Below are positions 46,968 through 56,325 of a DNA stretch of 56,768 nucleotides, piece after piece. Both the position numbers and the translations under genes were made by a program. Location: positions 1 to 56,768 of the forward strand of contig JAISNP010000118.1 of NCBI GenBank assembly GCA_031276175.1, written 5' to 3'. Origin of the DNA: Tannerella sp. GTDB lineage: Bacteria; Bacteroidota; Bacteroidia; Bacteroidales; Tannerellaceae. The notes under the pieces were generated by a model. That model was not told the origin of the DNA. It worked only from the letters and a program-made list of their open reading frames with translations, and searched no databases. How positions within the stretch are numbered: position 1 is the stretch's first letter; each line of letters starts with the position of its first letter.

Positions 46968-48365
46968 ATGGAAATAAAAAAAGATATGGATCTGCACACT
47001 GTACGCGCCGTTTACTTCATCGGCGCCGGCGGCATCGGGATGAGCGCGCTTCTCCGCTATTTCCTTTCAAAGGGAATCTGCGCCGGCGGCTACGACCGCA
47101 CGCCATCCGAATTGACGGAACAACTGGCGGCCGAGGGCGCCGATATTCATTATGACGACGATCCGGCGCGGATTGCCGACGTATTCAGGGATCCGGCGCA
47201 CACGCTGGTCGTCTATACGCCTGCCGTGCCGGAAACGCACGCCGAGCTGCGTTTTTTCCGCACGGGCGGATTTGCGACGCTGAAACGCGCGCAGGCACTG
47301 GGGATGATTACGAAGTCGGCACGGGGACTGTGTATTGCCGGCACGCACGGGAAAACCACCACTTCGTCCATGACGGCGCACCTGCTCAGGCAGTCGCACG
47401 TGGATTGCAACGCCTTCCTCGGCGGCATCCTGAAGAACTGCGGAAGCAACCTCATGTGTTCCGCCGCGAGCGACCTGACAGTGATTGAGGCCGACGAGTA
47501 CGACCGCTCCTTCCTCCAACTTTCGCCCTTCATGGCGGTCATCACCTGCGCCGACCCCGATCATCTGGATATTTACGGCACGCCGGAAGCCTATCGCGAG
47601 AGTTTCGAGGCGTTCACGTCGCTGATTCGTCCCGGAGGCGTGCTGGTGATAAAGGCAGGCATCCGCGTCACCCCCCGCCTTCAGTCCGGCGTCCGGCTCT
47701 ACACCTATTCCGGCTCGGAGGGGCAGGGCGACATATATGCGCGAAACATCCGCATCGGGGGCGGCAAAATCACCTTCGACTTCGTATCGCCGTTCGCCGA
47801 AATCCGCGACATCCTGTTAGGCGTCCCCATGGAGGTAAACATCGAGAACGGCGTGGCGGCAATCGCCCTGGCCTGTCTCAACGGCGTTCGCCCCGATGAA
47901 ATCCGGCGCGGCATGAAATCATTTGCCGGCGTGGCGCGGCGCTTTGATTTCCGGTTGAAAACAGACCGCCTTGTCTTCATCGACGACTATGCGCACCATC
48001 CCGAAGAAGTACGCCGCTGCATCCGCTCCGTGCGAACGCTGTATCCCGACCGCAAAATCACGGGCATATTCCAGCCGCATCTCTATTCGCGTACCCGCGA
48101 CTTTGTCGACGGTTTCGCGGAAAGCCTTTCTTTGCTGGACGAACTGATTCTGCTGGACATTTATCCGGCGCGCGAGGAACCCATCCCCGGCGTCACGTCG
48201 CAAATCATCTTCGACCGCGTCACGCTTGCCGAAAAAACACTCTGCTCCAAAGCGCAGCTGCCCGCCCTCATCGCCGCCGGCAGCTATCAGGTGCTGCTCA
48301 CCATCGGGGCGGGAGACATAGACCGGCTTGTGGAACCTCTCGGACAACTGCTGGAACAAAAATGA
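46968..48365 (+). CDS. murC: UDP-MurNAc--L-alanine ligase
   Basis: 465 residues (start 46968; ATG 46986 is an alternative). Adds L-Ala to UDP-MurNAc. N-terminal YFIGAGGIGMSALLRY, ATP loop GTHGKTTTS near 124, EADEYDRSF near 175 and DDYAHHP in the C-terminal half. ftsQ starts within its stop. Confidence 0.96.
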   Translation: MEIKKDMDLHTVRAVYFIGAGGIGMSALLRYFLSKGICAGGYDRTPSELTEQLAAEGADIHYDDDPARIADVFRDPAHTLVVYTPAVPETHAELRFFRTGGFATLKRAQALGMITKSARGLCIAGTHGKTTTSSMTAHLLRQSHVDCNAFLGGILKNCGSNLMCSAASDLTVIEADEYDRSFLQLSPFMAVITCADPDHLDIYGTPEAYRESFEAFTSLIRPGGVLVIKAGIRVTPRLQSGVRLYTYSGSEGQGDIYARNIRIGGGKITFDFVSPFAEIRDILLGVPMEVNIENGVAAIALACLNGVRPDEIRRGMKSFAGVARRFDFRLKTDRLVFIDDYAHHPEEVRRCIRSVRTLYPDRKITGIFQPHLYSRTRDFVDGFAESLSLLDELILLDIYPAREEPIPGVTSQIIFDRVTLAEKTLCSKAQLPALIAAGSYQVLLTIGAGDIDRLVEPLGQLLEQK

Positions 48366-49090
48366 AACGCATCCTTTCTTTCCTTGCCGCCGCGCTGATG
48401 CTGGGCTACCTTGCCTGTGCGCTTTACACGGCAAACGTCCACGTCGAAGACCCGATCTGCCGCGAACTGATTGTCGTCATCAAAGACAGTCTGGAGAGGC
48501 GTTTCATAGATCAGGCCGACGTGGTGGCGTCGCTGAAAAATGCGTCGCTCTATCCGGTCGACCTGTTCCTCAGCCGAATCAATACCGACAGGCTGGAACG
48601 TCACATCGCTGCCAACAAACTGGTTGCGACGGTCAGCGCCTACAAAACACCACTGGGGAAAATCAAAATCGAAATCACTCAGAAAATGCCCATCCTGCGC
48701 GTGTTCGCCGCCGGCAGCAGCTACTACGTAGACCACATGGGGCGCCTCATGCCTGCTGATTTTCAGTACGCAACCTGCCTGCCCGTGGCAAGCGGGAATA
48801 TAGAAAATTCGTTAGCCGTGTCGGACTTATACAAATTTGCACTATTTTTGCACGAGCATGAATTTTGGAATAATCAGATTGAACAGATATACGTGCACCC
48901 GAATAAGGAAGTTGAATTGGTTCCGCGCGTGGGGAATCACCGCATTATACTGGGCGACTTCAGCGATTTCAAATCAAAGATGGACAATTTGCAACTTTTT
49001 TACGAACAGGTAATCCCCAAAATCGGATGGGGAAAATACGGCATCATCAATTTGAAATACAGAAAACAGATAGTTTGTACAAAAAAATAG
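48362..49090 (+). CDS. ftsQ: Cell division protein FtsQ
   Basis: 242 residues: a short cytoplasmic start, one membrane helix (LAAALMLGYLACALYTA), then a periplasmic POTRA/FtsQ region with the family feature KIKIEITQKMPILRVF and a dimerisation domain. It links FtsA/Z-ring assembly to FtsL, FtsB-like and FtsI partners. Overlaps murC by 4 bases (ATGA). Confidence 0.9.
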   Translation: MKRILSFLAAALMLGYLACALYTANVHVEDPICRELIVVIKDSLERRFIDQADVVASLKNASLYPVDLFLSRINTDRLERHIAANKLVATVSAYKTPLGKIKIEITQKMPILRVFAAGSSYYVDHMGRLMPADFQYATCLPVASGNIENSLAVSDLYKFALFLHEHEFWNNQIEQIYVHPNKEVELVPRVGNHRIILGDFSDFKSKMDNLQLFYEQVIPKIGWGKYGIINLKYRKQIVCTKK

Positions 49091-49095
49091 ATTTT

Positions 49096-50394
49096 ATGGT
49101 AAACGACATTTACATAGTAGCATTAGACCTCGGAAGTTCGCGCTTTATGGGAATGATAGGACAAAAAAAAAACAACGGCGGCAAACTTCGAATTTTAGCC
49201 AAAGATTCGGAAGATTCCAAAGATTGTATGCGCCGAGGACGTATTATTAATGTTGAGGATGCAGCTATGCATATCGGCAAATTAATCAGGAAACTGGAAA
49301 ATGCGGCAAACAAAGACAACGCAACCGGACAAAGGATAAAAGTAGAAAAAGTATATATTGGCGTCAACGGACAGTCGCTCCATTCTATTGAGCACTCCGA
49401 AGCGAAGATTATTAACCACGGATCGACTGTCACCGAAGAAGACATGCAGATATTGAAAAAGCAATGTAATGCAAGAGTAAAGCGCCTGAAAGACGATAAA
49501 GTGCCCGTATTCTCCATCTTACCGCCCGTTTATTATCTTGACGGCAAGGAAACCGCCAATCCGCCGGGCGCCACGTGCAGACAATTCAAGGCAAGCTACA
49601 AACTGATTGTCGGATGGCATGCAATCCATGCCCTGCCGTCGGAAGTAGTCCGAAAAGTCGGTCTCGAACTTGCAGACATCATCGTATCCCCTCTCTCGCT
49701 GGCGGATATTATCCTCTCGCCCGAAGAAAAAGAATCGGGATGTATACTGATTCATATGGATTACGGCGTCACTCCCATCTCCGTATACAATAACAATTCG
49801 CTCGTTTACTTTGGCGTAGTTCCATTCGGCTATAACCTGATTACACAAGACCTGATAAAAGAATTAAACCTGACCGAAGAGGAAGCCGAAGAATTGAAAA
49901 ACAATTACGCAGACCTGTCCGAAAGCAGAGACAAAAAGTTCGGCGCCATCGACTACATCATCAACGGACGCAAACTTGACAAGCACAAGGCAGACATAAT
50001 AATCGGCGCACGCGCACGCGAAATCGTCGAACACATGTATTCCCTCGTAAAAGCGGAAATACAGTCAAAACCGTTCGGAGGAAGTATCAAACTGACAGGC
50101 GAAGCCTCGGATTTGAAAGGTCTGGATGAACTGATTAGCCGCTGTTTCAAGATGGAAGTCTTACAAGCAGGCCTCCCCTGGGAATGTAAGGGCATGAATA
50201 CGGACGAACTGACGACCATCAGCCTGTTGGTCAAAGGAACGGAAAACTGTGTAAAACCGTTTGTCCCGTCGCCTGTTATGCCTCCGGAAGATCCGAAGAC
50301 AGGCCCGGACACAGAGCCGAATACAGGCATGGCCACAGGTACAGGTGTAAAAAGCAAACTGGGCAATTTGTTTAAAGGACTATTTGACGCATGA
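49096..50394 (+). CDS. ftsA: Cell division protein FtsA
   Basis: 432 residues from ATG 49096. An actin-like ATPase that tethers FtsZ to the membrane. Phosphate-1 region VALDLGSSRFMGMIG; SHS2 domain 1C inserted with VEKVYIGVNGQSLHS; phosphate-2 region ILIHMDYGVTPIS; later GGSIKLTGEASDLKGL. The C-terminus, after a Pro-rich linker, is an amphipathic helix (KSKLGNLFKGLFDA), the membrane-binding end. Five bases after ftsQ. Confidence 0.95.
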   Translation: MVNDIYIVALDLGSSRFMGMIGQKKNNGGKLRILAKDSEDSKDCMRRGRIINVEDAAMHIGKLIRKLENAANKDNATGQRIKVEKVYIGVNGQSLHSIEHSEAKIINHGSTVTEEDMQILKKQCNARVKRLKDDKVPVFSILPPVYYLDGKETANPPGATCRQFKASYKLIVGWHAIHALPSEVVRKVGLELADIIVSPLSLADIILSPEEKESGCILIHMDYGVTPISVYNNNSLVYFGVVPFGYNLITQDLIKELNLTEEEAEELKNNYADLSESRDKKFGAIDYIINGRKLDKHKADIIIGARAREIVEHMYSLVKAEIQSKPFGGSIKLTGEASDLKGLDELISRCFKMEVLQAGLPWECKGMNTDELTTISLLVKGTENCVKPFVPSPVMPPEDPKTGPDTEPNTGMATGTGVKSKLGNLFKGLFDA

Positions 50395-50430
50395 TACAAG
50401 CAACAAACAAAGCAATAAACTATATAACTT

Positions 50431-51678
50431 ATGAGCAATATTGAACTGAAATATGCGATTCCGGAGGATACGCAAAAAATAATCAAAGTAATCGGTGTAG
50501 GCGGCGGCGGCGGCAATGCAGTCACGCACATGTTCCGCCAGGGTATACGCGACGTTTCCTTTGTATTGTGCAATACCGATGTACAGGCAATGAAAAACTC
50601 CGAAGTGCCTGTTAAAATCTGCCTGGGGCCGAAAACGACCAAAGGCCTCGGAGCAGGCAACAACCCCAAAATAGCCAAAGAGGCCGCCCTTGAGAGCGAA
50701 AACGAAATACGCAACATGCTCGACGACGGCACGCAAATGGCCTTTATCACGGCCGGAATGGGCGGTGGAACGGGAACGGGCGCCGCTCCCGTAATAGCAA
50801 AAATAGCCAAAGAGATGGACATACTTACGGTAGGCATCGTCACGATTCCGTTTAAATTCGAAGGCAGACCCAAGATTCTGCAGGCGCTCACCGGCGTCGA
50901 AGAAATGAGCCGGAATGTAGATGCACTGCTCGTGGTCAACAACGAACGGCTCTACGATATTTATAAAGACCTCACCGTAATAAATGCCTTTGCCAAGGCA
51001 GACGATACCCTCGCCATTGCTGCAAAAAGCATTGCCGAAATCATTACCGTAGAGGGCATCATCAATCTCGACTTTGCCGACGTGCGCTCCACGCTCAAAG
51101 AAGGCGGCGTTGCCTTGATGAGCGACGGATACGGCGAAGGCGAAGAACGGCTGGGGAATGCCATTGAAGATGCTTTCAAATCGCCCCTGCTGAACAACGA
51201 CAATATCTTCAATGCAAAAAAAGTACTCTTCAACATCCTGTTCAATGGAGAAGAAGAAGGCGCCGATCTGACAATTCAGGAGGTAGAAGCCTACATTACG
51301 GTATTCATGGAACGTTTTCGCCGAGACGATATAGAAGTGATCTGGGGGCTGGCGCGCGACGTGTCGCTGGGGAAAAAAATCAAGTTTACATTGCTGGCAT
51401 CGGGGTTTGGCCTGATGGACGAAACATTATTCGACACCCCGCAACCCGGCGACGAAACGGAACGCTCCAAAGAAGATATTCGTCGCTATCAGGATTATCT
51501 TATCAATAAGTACTACGGCAACATGCAACCGACTATTTCCACCCTCACGCCCGAAGAGATGGAAGACGAAAACTTCATCAGAATAATCGAAGACAATCCG
51601 ACATATAAACGCAACTCATCGCTGCTGGAAGGCGAGCGCAATAAAATATTAGCAGAAAACAGAAGCAGGAACAACTAA
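50431..51678 (+). CDS. ftsZ: Cell division protein FtsZ
   Basis: 415 residues. A tubulin-like GTPase that forms the Z-ring. Nucleotide loop VIGVGGGGGNAVTHMF, signature GGGTGTGAAP near 111, and T7-type NLDFADV. The linker after the GTPase core is short (about 50 residues) and the tail ends FIRIIEDNPTYKRNSS before a charged end; the usual IPxFxR-type C-terminal peptide is not obvious. The last gene of the dcw run, 36 bases after ftsA. Confidence 0.97.
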   Translation: MSNIELKYAIPEDTQKIIKVIGVGGGGGNAVTHMFRQGIRDVSFVLCNTDVQAMKNSEVPVKICLGPKTTKGLGAGNNPKIAKEAALESENEIRNMLDDGTQMAFITAGMGGGTGTGAAPVIAKIAKEMDILTVGIVTIPFKFEGRPKILQALTGVEEMSRNVDALLVVNNERLYDIYKDLTVINAFAKADDTLAIAAKSIAEIITVEGIINLDFADVRSTLKEGGVALMSDGYGEGEERLGNAIEDAFKSPLLNNDNIFNAKKVLFNILFNGEEEGADLTIQEVEAYITVFMERFRRDDIEVIWGLARDVSLGKKIKFTLLASGFGLMDETLFDTPQPGDETERSKEDIRRYQDYLINKYYGNMQPTISTLTPEEMEDENFIRIIEDNPTYKRNSSLLEGERNKILAENRSRNN

Positions 51679-51705
51679 CATTCAATCATAAAAACAACAC
51701 AGATT

Positions 51706-52161
51706 ATGAGTTTATTCGAACAAATCAACGACGACATCAAAGCCGCCATGCTGGCTAAAGACAAAGTAAAACTGAGTGCATTGCGCAATGTAAAAAAAGT
51801 ATTCCTCGAAGCAAAAACAGCGCCGGGAGCAAACGATACGCTCTCCGACGACGACGCCGTCAAAATCATCCTCAAATTAGTAAAACAAGGCAAAGATGCC
51901 GCCCAAATCTATCTGCAACAAAACCGTCGGGATTTAGCCGACGAAGAACTCGGTCAGGTACAAGCCATCGAAGCCTATCTCCCGAAACAACTGTCGACCG
52001 AAGAACTCGAAAGCGAACTGAAAAAAATCATCGCCCAGACGGGAGCCGCCGGAACGCAGGATATGGGAAAGGTAATGGGCGCAGCCACCAAAGCCCTCGC
52101 AGGAAAGGCCGAAGGACGCATCATTTCGGAAACCGTCAAACGATTACTTTCTAACGGATAA
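51706..52161 (+). CDS. GatB/YqeY domain protein
   Basis: 151 residues. Same fold as the C-terminal domain of GatB; YqeY-family members are small free-standing proteins of unclear role, possibly tRNA-related. Motifs: IKAAMLAKDKVKLSALRNV and YLPKQLSTEELES, with the late GAAGTQDMGKVMGA. Begins 27 bases after ftsZ and may be cotranscribed, as in other Bacteroidetes. Confidence 0.92.
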   Translation: MSLFEQINDDIKAAMLAKDKVKLSALRNVKKVFLEAKTAPGANDTLSDDDAVKIILKLVKQGKDAAQIYLQQNRRDLADEELGQVQAIEAYLPKQLSTEELESELKKIIAQTGAAGTQDMGKVMGAATKALAGKAEGRIISETVKRLLSNG

Positions 52162-52227
52162 TATCCGCAGACCGGGACATTTCCCCTTCTTTTCGAATCA
52201 AGCAAGACCTGAATAAATACACGACAC

Positions 52228-53685
52228 ATGCTTACTTTCGCCGGTTGCCTTGCCCTGCTTGCGGCAGGATATATTGTTTACGGAGCGTGCATTGAACGCA
52301 TCTTCGGGATGAACCCCGAACGCCCTACGCCGGCCTGCACAATGCCGGACGGCGTAGATTATGTACCCATGCCCTGGTGGCGCGTGTTTCTGATTCAGTT
52401 TCTCAACATTGCCGGGCTTGGCCCTGTCTTCGGCGCCATTATGGGCGTGATGTACGGACCGGCTGCATTTCTCTGGATTGTGCTGGGAACTATATTCGGA
52501 GGAGCGGTGCACGACTATCTTTCGGGAATGATGTCTGTCCGCAACAATGGCGCCAGCCTGCCCGAACTGGTCGGACGGGAACTGGGCAAATACGTCAAAC
52601 TGTTCATGCGCCTGTTTTCCGTCATGCTGATGGTACTGGTGGGCGCCGTGTTCATCTCCGGGCCTGCCGGACTGCTGGCGGGACTGACGCCGGGCATGGG
52701 CGTGCTTGTCTGGACGGTAATCATTTTTGCATACTATATGCTGGCAACCCTGCTGCCCGTCGACAAACTGATCGGGAAAATCTACCCTGTTTTCGGCGCG
52801 GCGCTGATATTTATGGCCGGCGGTATCCTTGTGTCGCTCTTCATAAACCACGCTCCCATACCCGAACTGACCGAAGGCCTGTACAACAGACATCCGAACA
52901 GAGACAGCCTGCACATTTTCCCCATGATGTTCGTCAGTATTGCCTGCGGTGCGATTTCGGGCTTTCATGCCACGCAATCTCCCATGATGGCTCGATGTAT
53001 AAGGAACGAAAGATATGGCCGCCGCTGTTTCTACGGCGCGATGGTGGCCGAGGGAATCGTGGCGCTGATATGGGCAGCCGCGGGCGCATCGTTTTTCGGT
53101 TCCGTCGAAGGGCTGAACAGATTCGTGACCGACCTGCCGGCAACGGCCAACAAGGCCGCCGAAGTCGTCAACCTGATCTCCAACACATGGCTGGGGAAAC
53201 TGGGCGGATTGCTGGCCATCTTGGGCGTGGTTGCGGCGCCGATTACTTCGGGCGACACGGCTTTGCGCTCGGCACGGCTGATTGTCGCCGACTTCCTCCA
53301 TCTCGACCAGAAACCGATTGCGAAAAGACTGCTTATTTCCGTTCCCATCTTTATCCTCACGTTCCTGACGCTGCACATGAACTTCGACGTCCTGTGGCGA
53401 TACTTCGCATGGAGCAACCAGACGCTCGCCGTCTTCACCCTGTGGGCTGTCACCGTCTACCTCTTCCGAAACAGGCGTCCGTACATCGTGGCGCTCCTTC
53501 CGGCGCTTTTCATGACCTGCGTCTCGTCGACCTACCTGCTTGTTGCCGCAAGACCCGAAGGCTTCGGCCTGCCCTACGAAATCGCATTGACGGCCGGCAT
53601 CGTCGTCACCGCTTCCCTGCTTGCGCTTTTCCTTGCCCGGACGGGAAAAAGGGAGAGGTTCGGGACGGACGACGACGCACGATAA
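52228..53685 (+). CDS. Carbon starvation protein CstA-family transporter
   Basis: 485 residues with about twelve membrane segments; CstA-type proteins import peptides or pyruvate. The conserved N-terminal part RTPAxTMxDGVDYVP (here RPTPACTMPDGVDYVPMPWW) and the segments GGAVHDYLSGMMSVRNNGAS and ATQSPMMARCI are clear. Shorter than E. coli CstA (701), as usual for the Bacteroidetes branch. Converges on the S9 peptidase across array F. Confidence 0.93.
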   Translation: MLTFAGCLALLAAGYIVYGACIERIFGMNPERPTPACTMPDGVDYVPMPWWRVFLIQFLNIAGLGPVFGAIMGVMYGPAAFLWIVLGTIFGGAVHDYLSGMMSVRNNGASLPELVGRELGKYVKLFMRLFSVMLMVLVGAVFISGPAGLLAGLTPGMGVLVWTVIIFAYYMLATLLPVDKLIGKIYPVFGAALIFMAGGILVSLFINHAPIPELTEGLYNRHPNRDSLHIFPMMFVSIACGAISGFHATQSPMMARCIRNERYGRRCFYGAMVAEGIVALIWAAAGASFFGSVEGLNRFVTDLPATANKAAEVVNLISNTWLGKLGGLLAILGVVAAPITSGDTALRSARLIVADFLHLDQKPIAKRLLISVPIFILTFLTLHMNFDVLWRYFAWSNQTLAVFTLWAVTVYLFRNRRPYIVALLPALFMTCVSSTYLLVAARPEGFGLPYEIALTAGIVVTASLLALFLARTGKRERFGTDDDAR

Positions 53686-53994
53686 CGCGCGGATACGCAG
53701 ACTTGACGCACTCAGGACAACCGCATCAAAATTTTTCTCGCCCGAAGCGGAGAGATTTCCGCTCCGAAGATCTCCATCCTCGCTTTTAGAACCTCGCAAG
53801 GTTCTCCGAGAACCTCAATCCTCGCTTTTAGAACCTCGCGAGGCTCTCCGAGAGCCTTAATCCTCGCTTTTAGAACCTCGCGAGGTTCTCCGAGAGCCTT
53901 AATCCTCGCTTTTTACGACAAAACGACAGTTACAAGCTTATTTTCCGTTGAGTCCGATTCCGGGGCGGTTGCCCTGAGAGGCGCCGGACTGCCG
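53686..53994. other. Convergent intergenic region cstA / S9 peptidase
   Basis: 309 bases. Array F (53767-53913) fills the centre. Left of it a CG-rich stretch shows no strong feature. The strong palindromes could also end transcription from both sides, as in the other convergent junctions, but here they are tripled. Confidence 0.6.
53767..53913. repeat. Array F: 42-bp repeat (2 x 21) with strong palindromes
   Basis: The unit, beginning CCTCGCTTTT at 53778, 53820 and 53862, recurs at exactly 42 bp (next start 53904). Each unit contains AGAACCTCGCGAGGTTCT, a perfect 18-bp palindrome in the third unit (with one or two changes in the others), then a second, imperfect palindrome of type AGGCTCTCCGAGAGCCT. 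Read as half-units, AGAACCT/AGAGCCT starts fall at 53788, 53809, 53830, 53851, 53872 and 53893: a 21-bp step. A degenerate half-unit precedes at 53767. Confidence 0.93.
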
Positions 53995-56184
53995 CTACTT
54001 TACCGACAGGATGAAGGCATATTCCATGGCGCGGGTTTTCAACTGTTCGAACCGTCCCGACGCGCCGCCGTGACCGGCGTTCATGTTACAGTACAGATAC
54101 AGTTTGTTGTTGTCCGTCTTCAAGGCACGCAGTTTGGCTACCCACTTGACGGGTTCCCAGTATTGTACCTGCGAGTCCCAGAAGCTTGTGGTGACGAGCA
54201 TATGTGGATAGCGTTGCGCCTTCACCTGGTCGTAGGGCGAATAGCTCAGCATGTAGTCGTAGTATTCCTTTTGGGCGGGGTTGCCCCATTCGTCCCACTC
54301 GAAGGTGGTGAGGGGAATGGTTTCGTCGAGCATGGTGCTGACGACGTCGACGAAGGGTACGCCGGCTACGACGGCCTTGTACAGTTCAGGCTCCATGTTG
54401 ACGACGGCGCCCATCAGCAGTCCGCCCGCGCTGCGTCCGGTGGCGTAGAGGGTGGAGGGGGAGGCATATTTCTCGGCAATCAGATAGCGGGCGCAGTCGT
54501 TGAAGTCGGTGAAGGTATTTTTCTTCTTAAGCAGTTTGCCGTTTTCGTACCACTGCCGTCCCAGTTCGCTTCCGCCGCGTATGTGGGCTATTGCATAGGC
54601 GAAGCCGCGGTCGAGCAGGCTGATGACGGAGGAGTTGAACGAAGGTACGGACGACACGCCGTAGGAGCCGTAGGCATAGAGGAGCAGTTTGCCGCGGCCG
54701 TCCTGCGGGAATCCTTTCCGGTAGACTATGGATATGGGTATTTTCGCGCCGTCGCCGGCCGTTGCCCATAGCCGTCGGGTTTCGTAGTCGCGCCGGTCGA
54801 ATTCGCCGAATACGGCCGTTGACTTGAGCAGCTTGGTTTCGCCGGTTCGCATGTTGTAGGCATAAACCGTAGAGGGGGTGGTGAGGGAGGAGTAGTTATA
54901 GTGAAGTTCGTACAGTTCGGGCGCTTCGTTGTTGACGAAGGATGCGGTGTATACTTCTTCGCTGAAGGGGATGGACTGTTCGCCGCCTTTCAGGCCGATG
55001 ATTCTGATGTGGGGCAGTCCGTTTTTCTGTTCGCTTACGGCCAGCCAGTCGTTGAAGAGGACGAAGGAGTTCAGCAGTACATCGTCGCGATGCGGGATGA
55101 CTTCCGTCCAGTTTGATTCGTCGGTAATGTGGTCTGCGGTTTTCATCAGTTTGAAGTTAAGCGCGTCGCGATTGGAACGGATGTAGAACGTATTCCCGAT
55201 ATGGTCGATGGAATAGAGGTGATTGCGCGACCGCGGTACGAAGACTGCAAACGGTCGTTCCGGCACGTTGGCATTGAGGATGAACGTCTCGCTGCTCAGC
55301 GTCTGATGAGCGGTTATCGTGATGTATTTATTGCTTTTCGTCTTGCCGAGCTGGAGGTTGAAGGTAGCGTCTTTTTCTTCGTAGTAAAGGACGTCGGCAG
55401 AGGTTGCAGTGCCGAGCACATGCCTGTAAACCCGTCCGTTTCGCAGTTCTACGGGTACTTTGCCGAGGTAGAAGACGGTGCGGCTGTCGTTTGCCCATAC
55501 GACGCTGCCGCCGGTGTCGTCGATATGTTCGTCAAGCTGTATGCCCGTCGAGAGGTCGACAAAGTGTATCGTATACTTGCGCCGTCCTACGTAGTCGACC
55601 GCATAAGCCATATATCTGTTGTCCGGGCTAATGACGGGTCGTCCGGCCTGACAGTACGACTTCCCCTCGGCCAGACGGTTCACGTCGAACAGCAGCTCGG
55701 CCGGCCTCTCCGTTTCGAGCCTGAACTTGTCCCTCTCTTCTTCCGTTTCAAAGAAATGAGACAGCTGACGTGTTTCGGTCACAAGTCGGCGGTAGTAGAT
55801 GGGATACTCCTTTCCTTCTTCGTATTCGTGCCAGTACAGATAGCCGTTGGAAACATAGGGTACGGAGGCATCATACGGAGGTATACGTTCCTTCATTTCG
55901 TTGAACAGTTCGTCCTGCAACGCAGCCGTGTGCACCATCCCGGAGTCGAGCCAGGCATTCTCCGCACCGATATAGTCGAGCACGTCGCGCGTCTGCGCAT
56001 CGGGCGTTTCGGCCGTCTTCTGTTCGTCACTCAAACGTATCCAATGGTAGTTGTCGATACGTGTGTTTCCCCATTCATTGAACGTATGGGGGATTACTTT
56101 CGCTACCGGAGGCTCTGCCGAAGGCCTGCATCCGTTGATGCCGACAATGAGGGCGAGCACGATGATATTAATACACTTTTTCAT
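53995..56184 (-). CDS. S9 family peptidase, oligopeptidase B-like lipoprotein
   Basis: 729 residues. Signal peptide with a lipobox-like INGC at about 16-19, so probably a lipidated periplasmic or surface enzyme, unlike cytoplasmic E. coli OpdB. An N-terminal beta-propeller (about 60-430) covers a C-terminal alpha/beta-hydrolase domain. The catalytic Ser lies in TGRSAGGLLMG near residue 583; the Asp is likely in the region after TSFWDSQVQYWEP and the His in NMNAGHGGASGR near the end. Family members cut short peptides, in the OpdB branch after Arg/Lys. Monocistronic by context. Confidence 0.92.
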   Translation of the reverse strand: MKKCINIIVLALIVGINGCRPSAEPPVAKVIPHTFNEWGNTRIDNYHWIRLSDEQKTAETPDAQTRDVLDYIGAENAWLDSGMVHTAALQDELFNEMKERIPPYDASVPYVSNGYLYWHEYEEGKEYPIYYRRLVTETRQLSHFFETEEERDKFRLETERPAELLFDVNRLAEGKSYCQAGRPVISPDNRYMAYAVDYVGRRKYTIHFVDLSTGIQLDEHIDDTGGSVVWANDSRTVFYLGKVPVELRNGRVYRHVLGTATSADVLYYEEKDATFNLQLGKTKSNKYITITAHQTLSSETFILNANVPERPFAVFVPRSRNHLYSIDHIGNTFYIRSNRDALNFKLMKTADHITDESNWTEVIPHRDDVLLNSFVLFNDWLAVSEQKNGLPHIRIIGLKGGEQSIPFSEEVYTASFVNNEAPELYELHYNYSSLTTPSTVYAYNMRTGETKLLKSTAVFGEFDRRDYETRRLWATAGDGAKIPISIVYRKGFPQDGRGKLLLYAYGSYGVSSVPSFNSSVISLLDRGFAYAIAHIRGGSELGRQWYENGKLLKKKNTFTDFNDCARYLIAEKYASPSTLYATGRSAGGLLMGAVVNMEPELYKAVVAGVPFVDVVSTMLDETIPLTTFEWDEWGNPAQKEYYDYMLSYSPYDQVKAQRYPHMLVTTSFWDSQVQYWEPVKWVAKLRALKTDNNKLYLYCNMNAGHGGASGRFEQLKTRAMEYAFILSVK

Positions 56185-56270
56185 ATATAAATGGTTTTAA
56201 GATGAATCACACTGTAACTTGTTTGCCCGCAATATGCGAACGTATGACGTGCAGGCGTGCAAATGCGCGA

Positions 56271-56278
56271 CAAATGTA
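56271..56278 (-). promoter_or_regulatory. Putative -7 element of the S9 peptidase gene
   Basis: Minus-strand TACATTTG is a perfect TAnnTTTG, about 87 bases before the start. No TTTG at the right distance upstream. Confidence 0.4.
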
Positions 56279-56325
56279 CGAAAAAACCTTAGAATACCGT
56301 CACATCCTGCTTTCAATTTATATCG

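Noticed and set aside
52198-53799. Long open frame (533 codons) antisense to cstA
   Set aside because: Same reason: the plus-strand gene is a clear CstA-family transporter, and the antisense product is a His/Arg/Gln-rich shadow.
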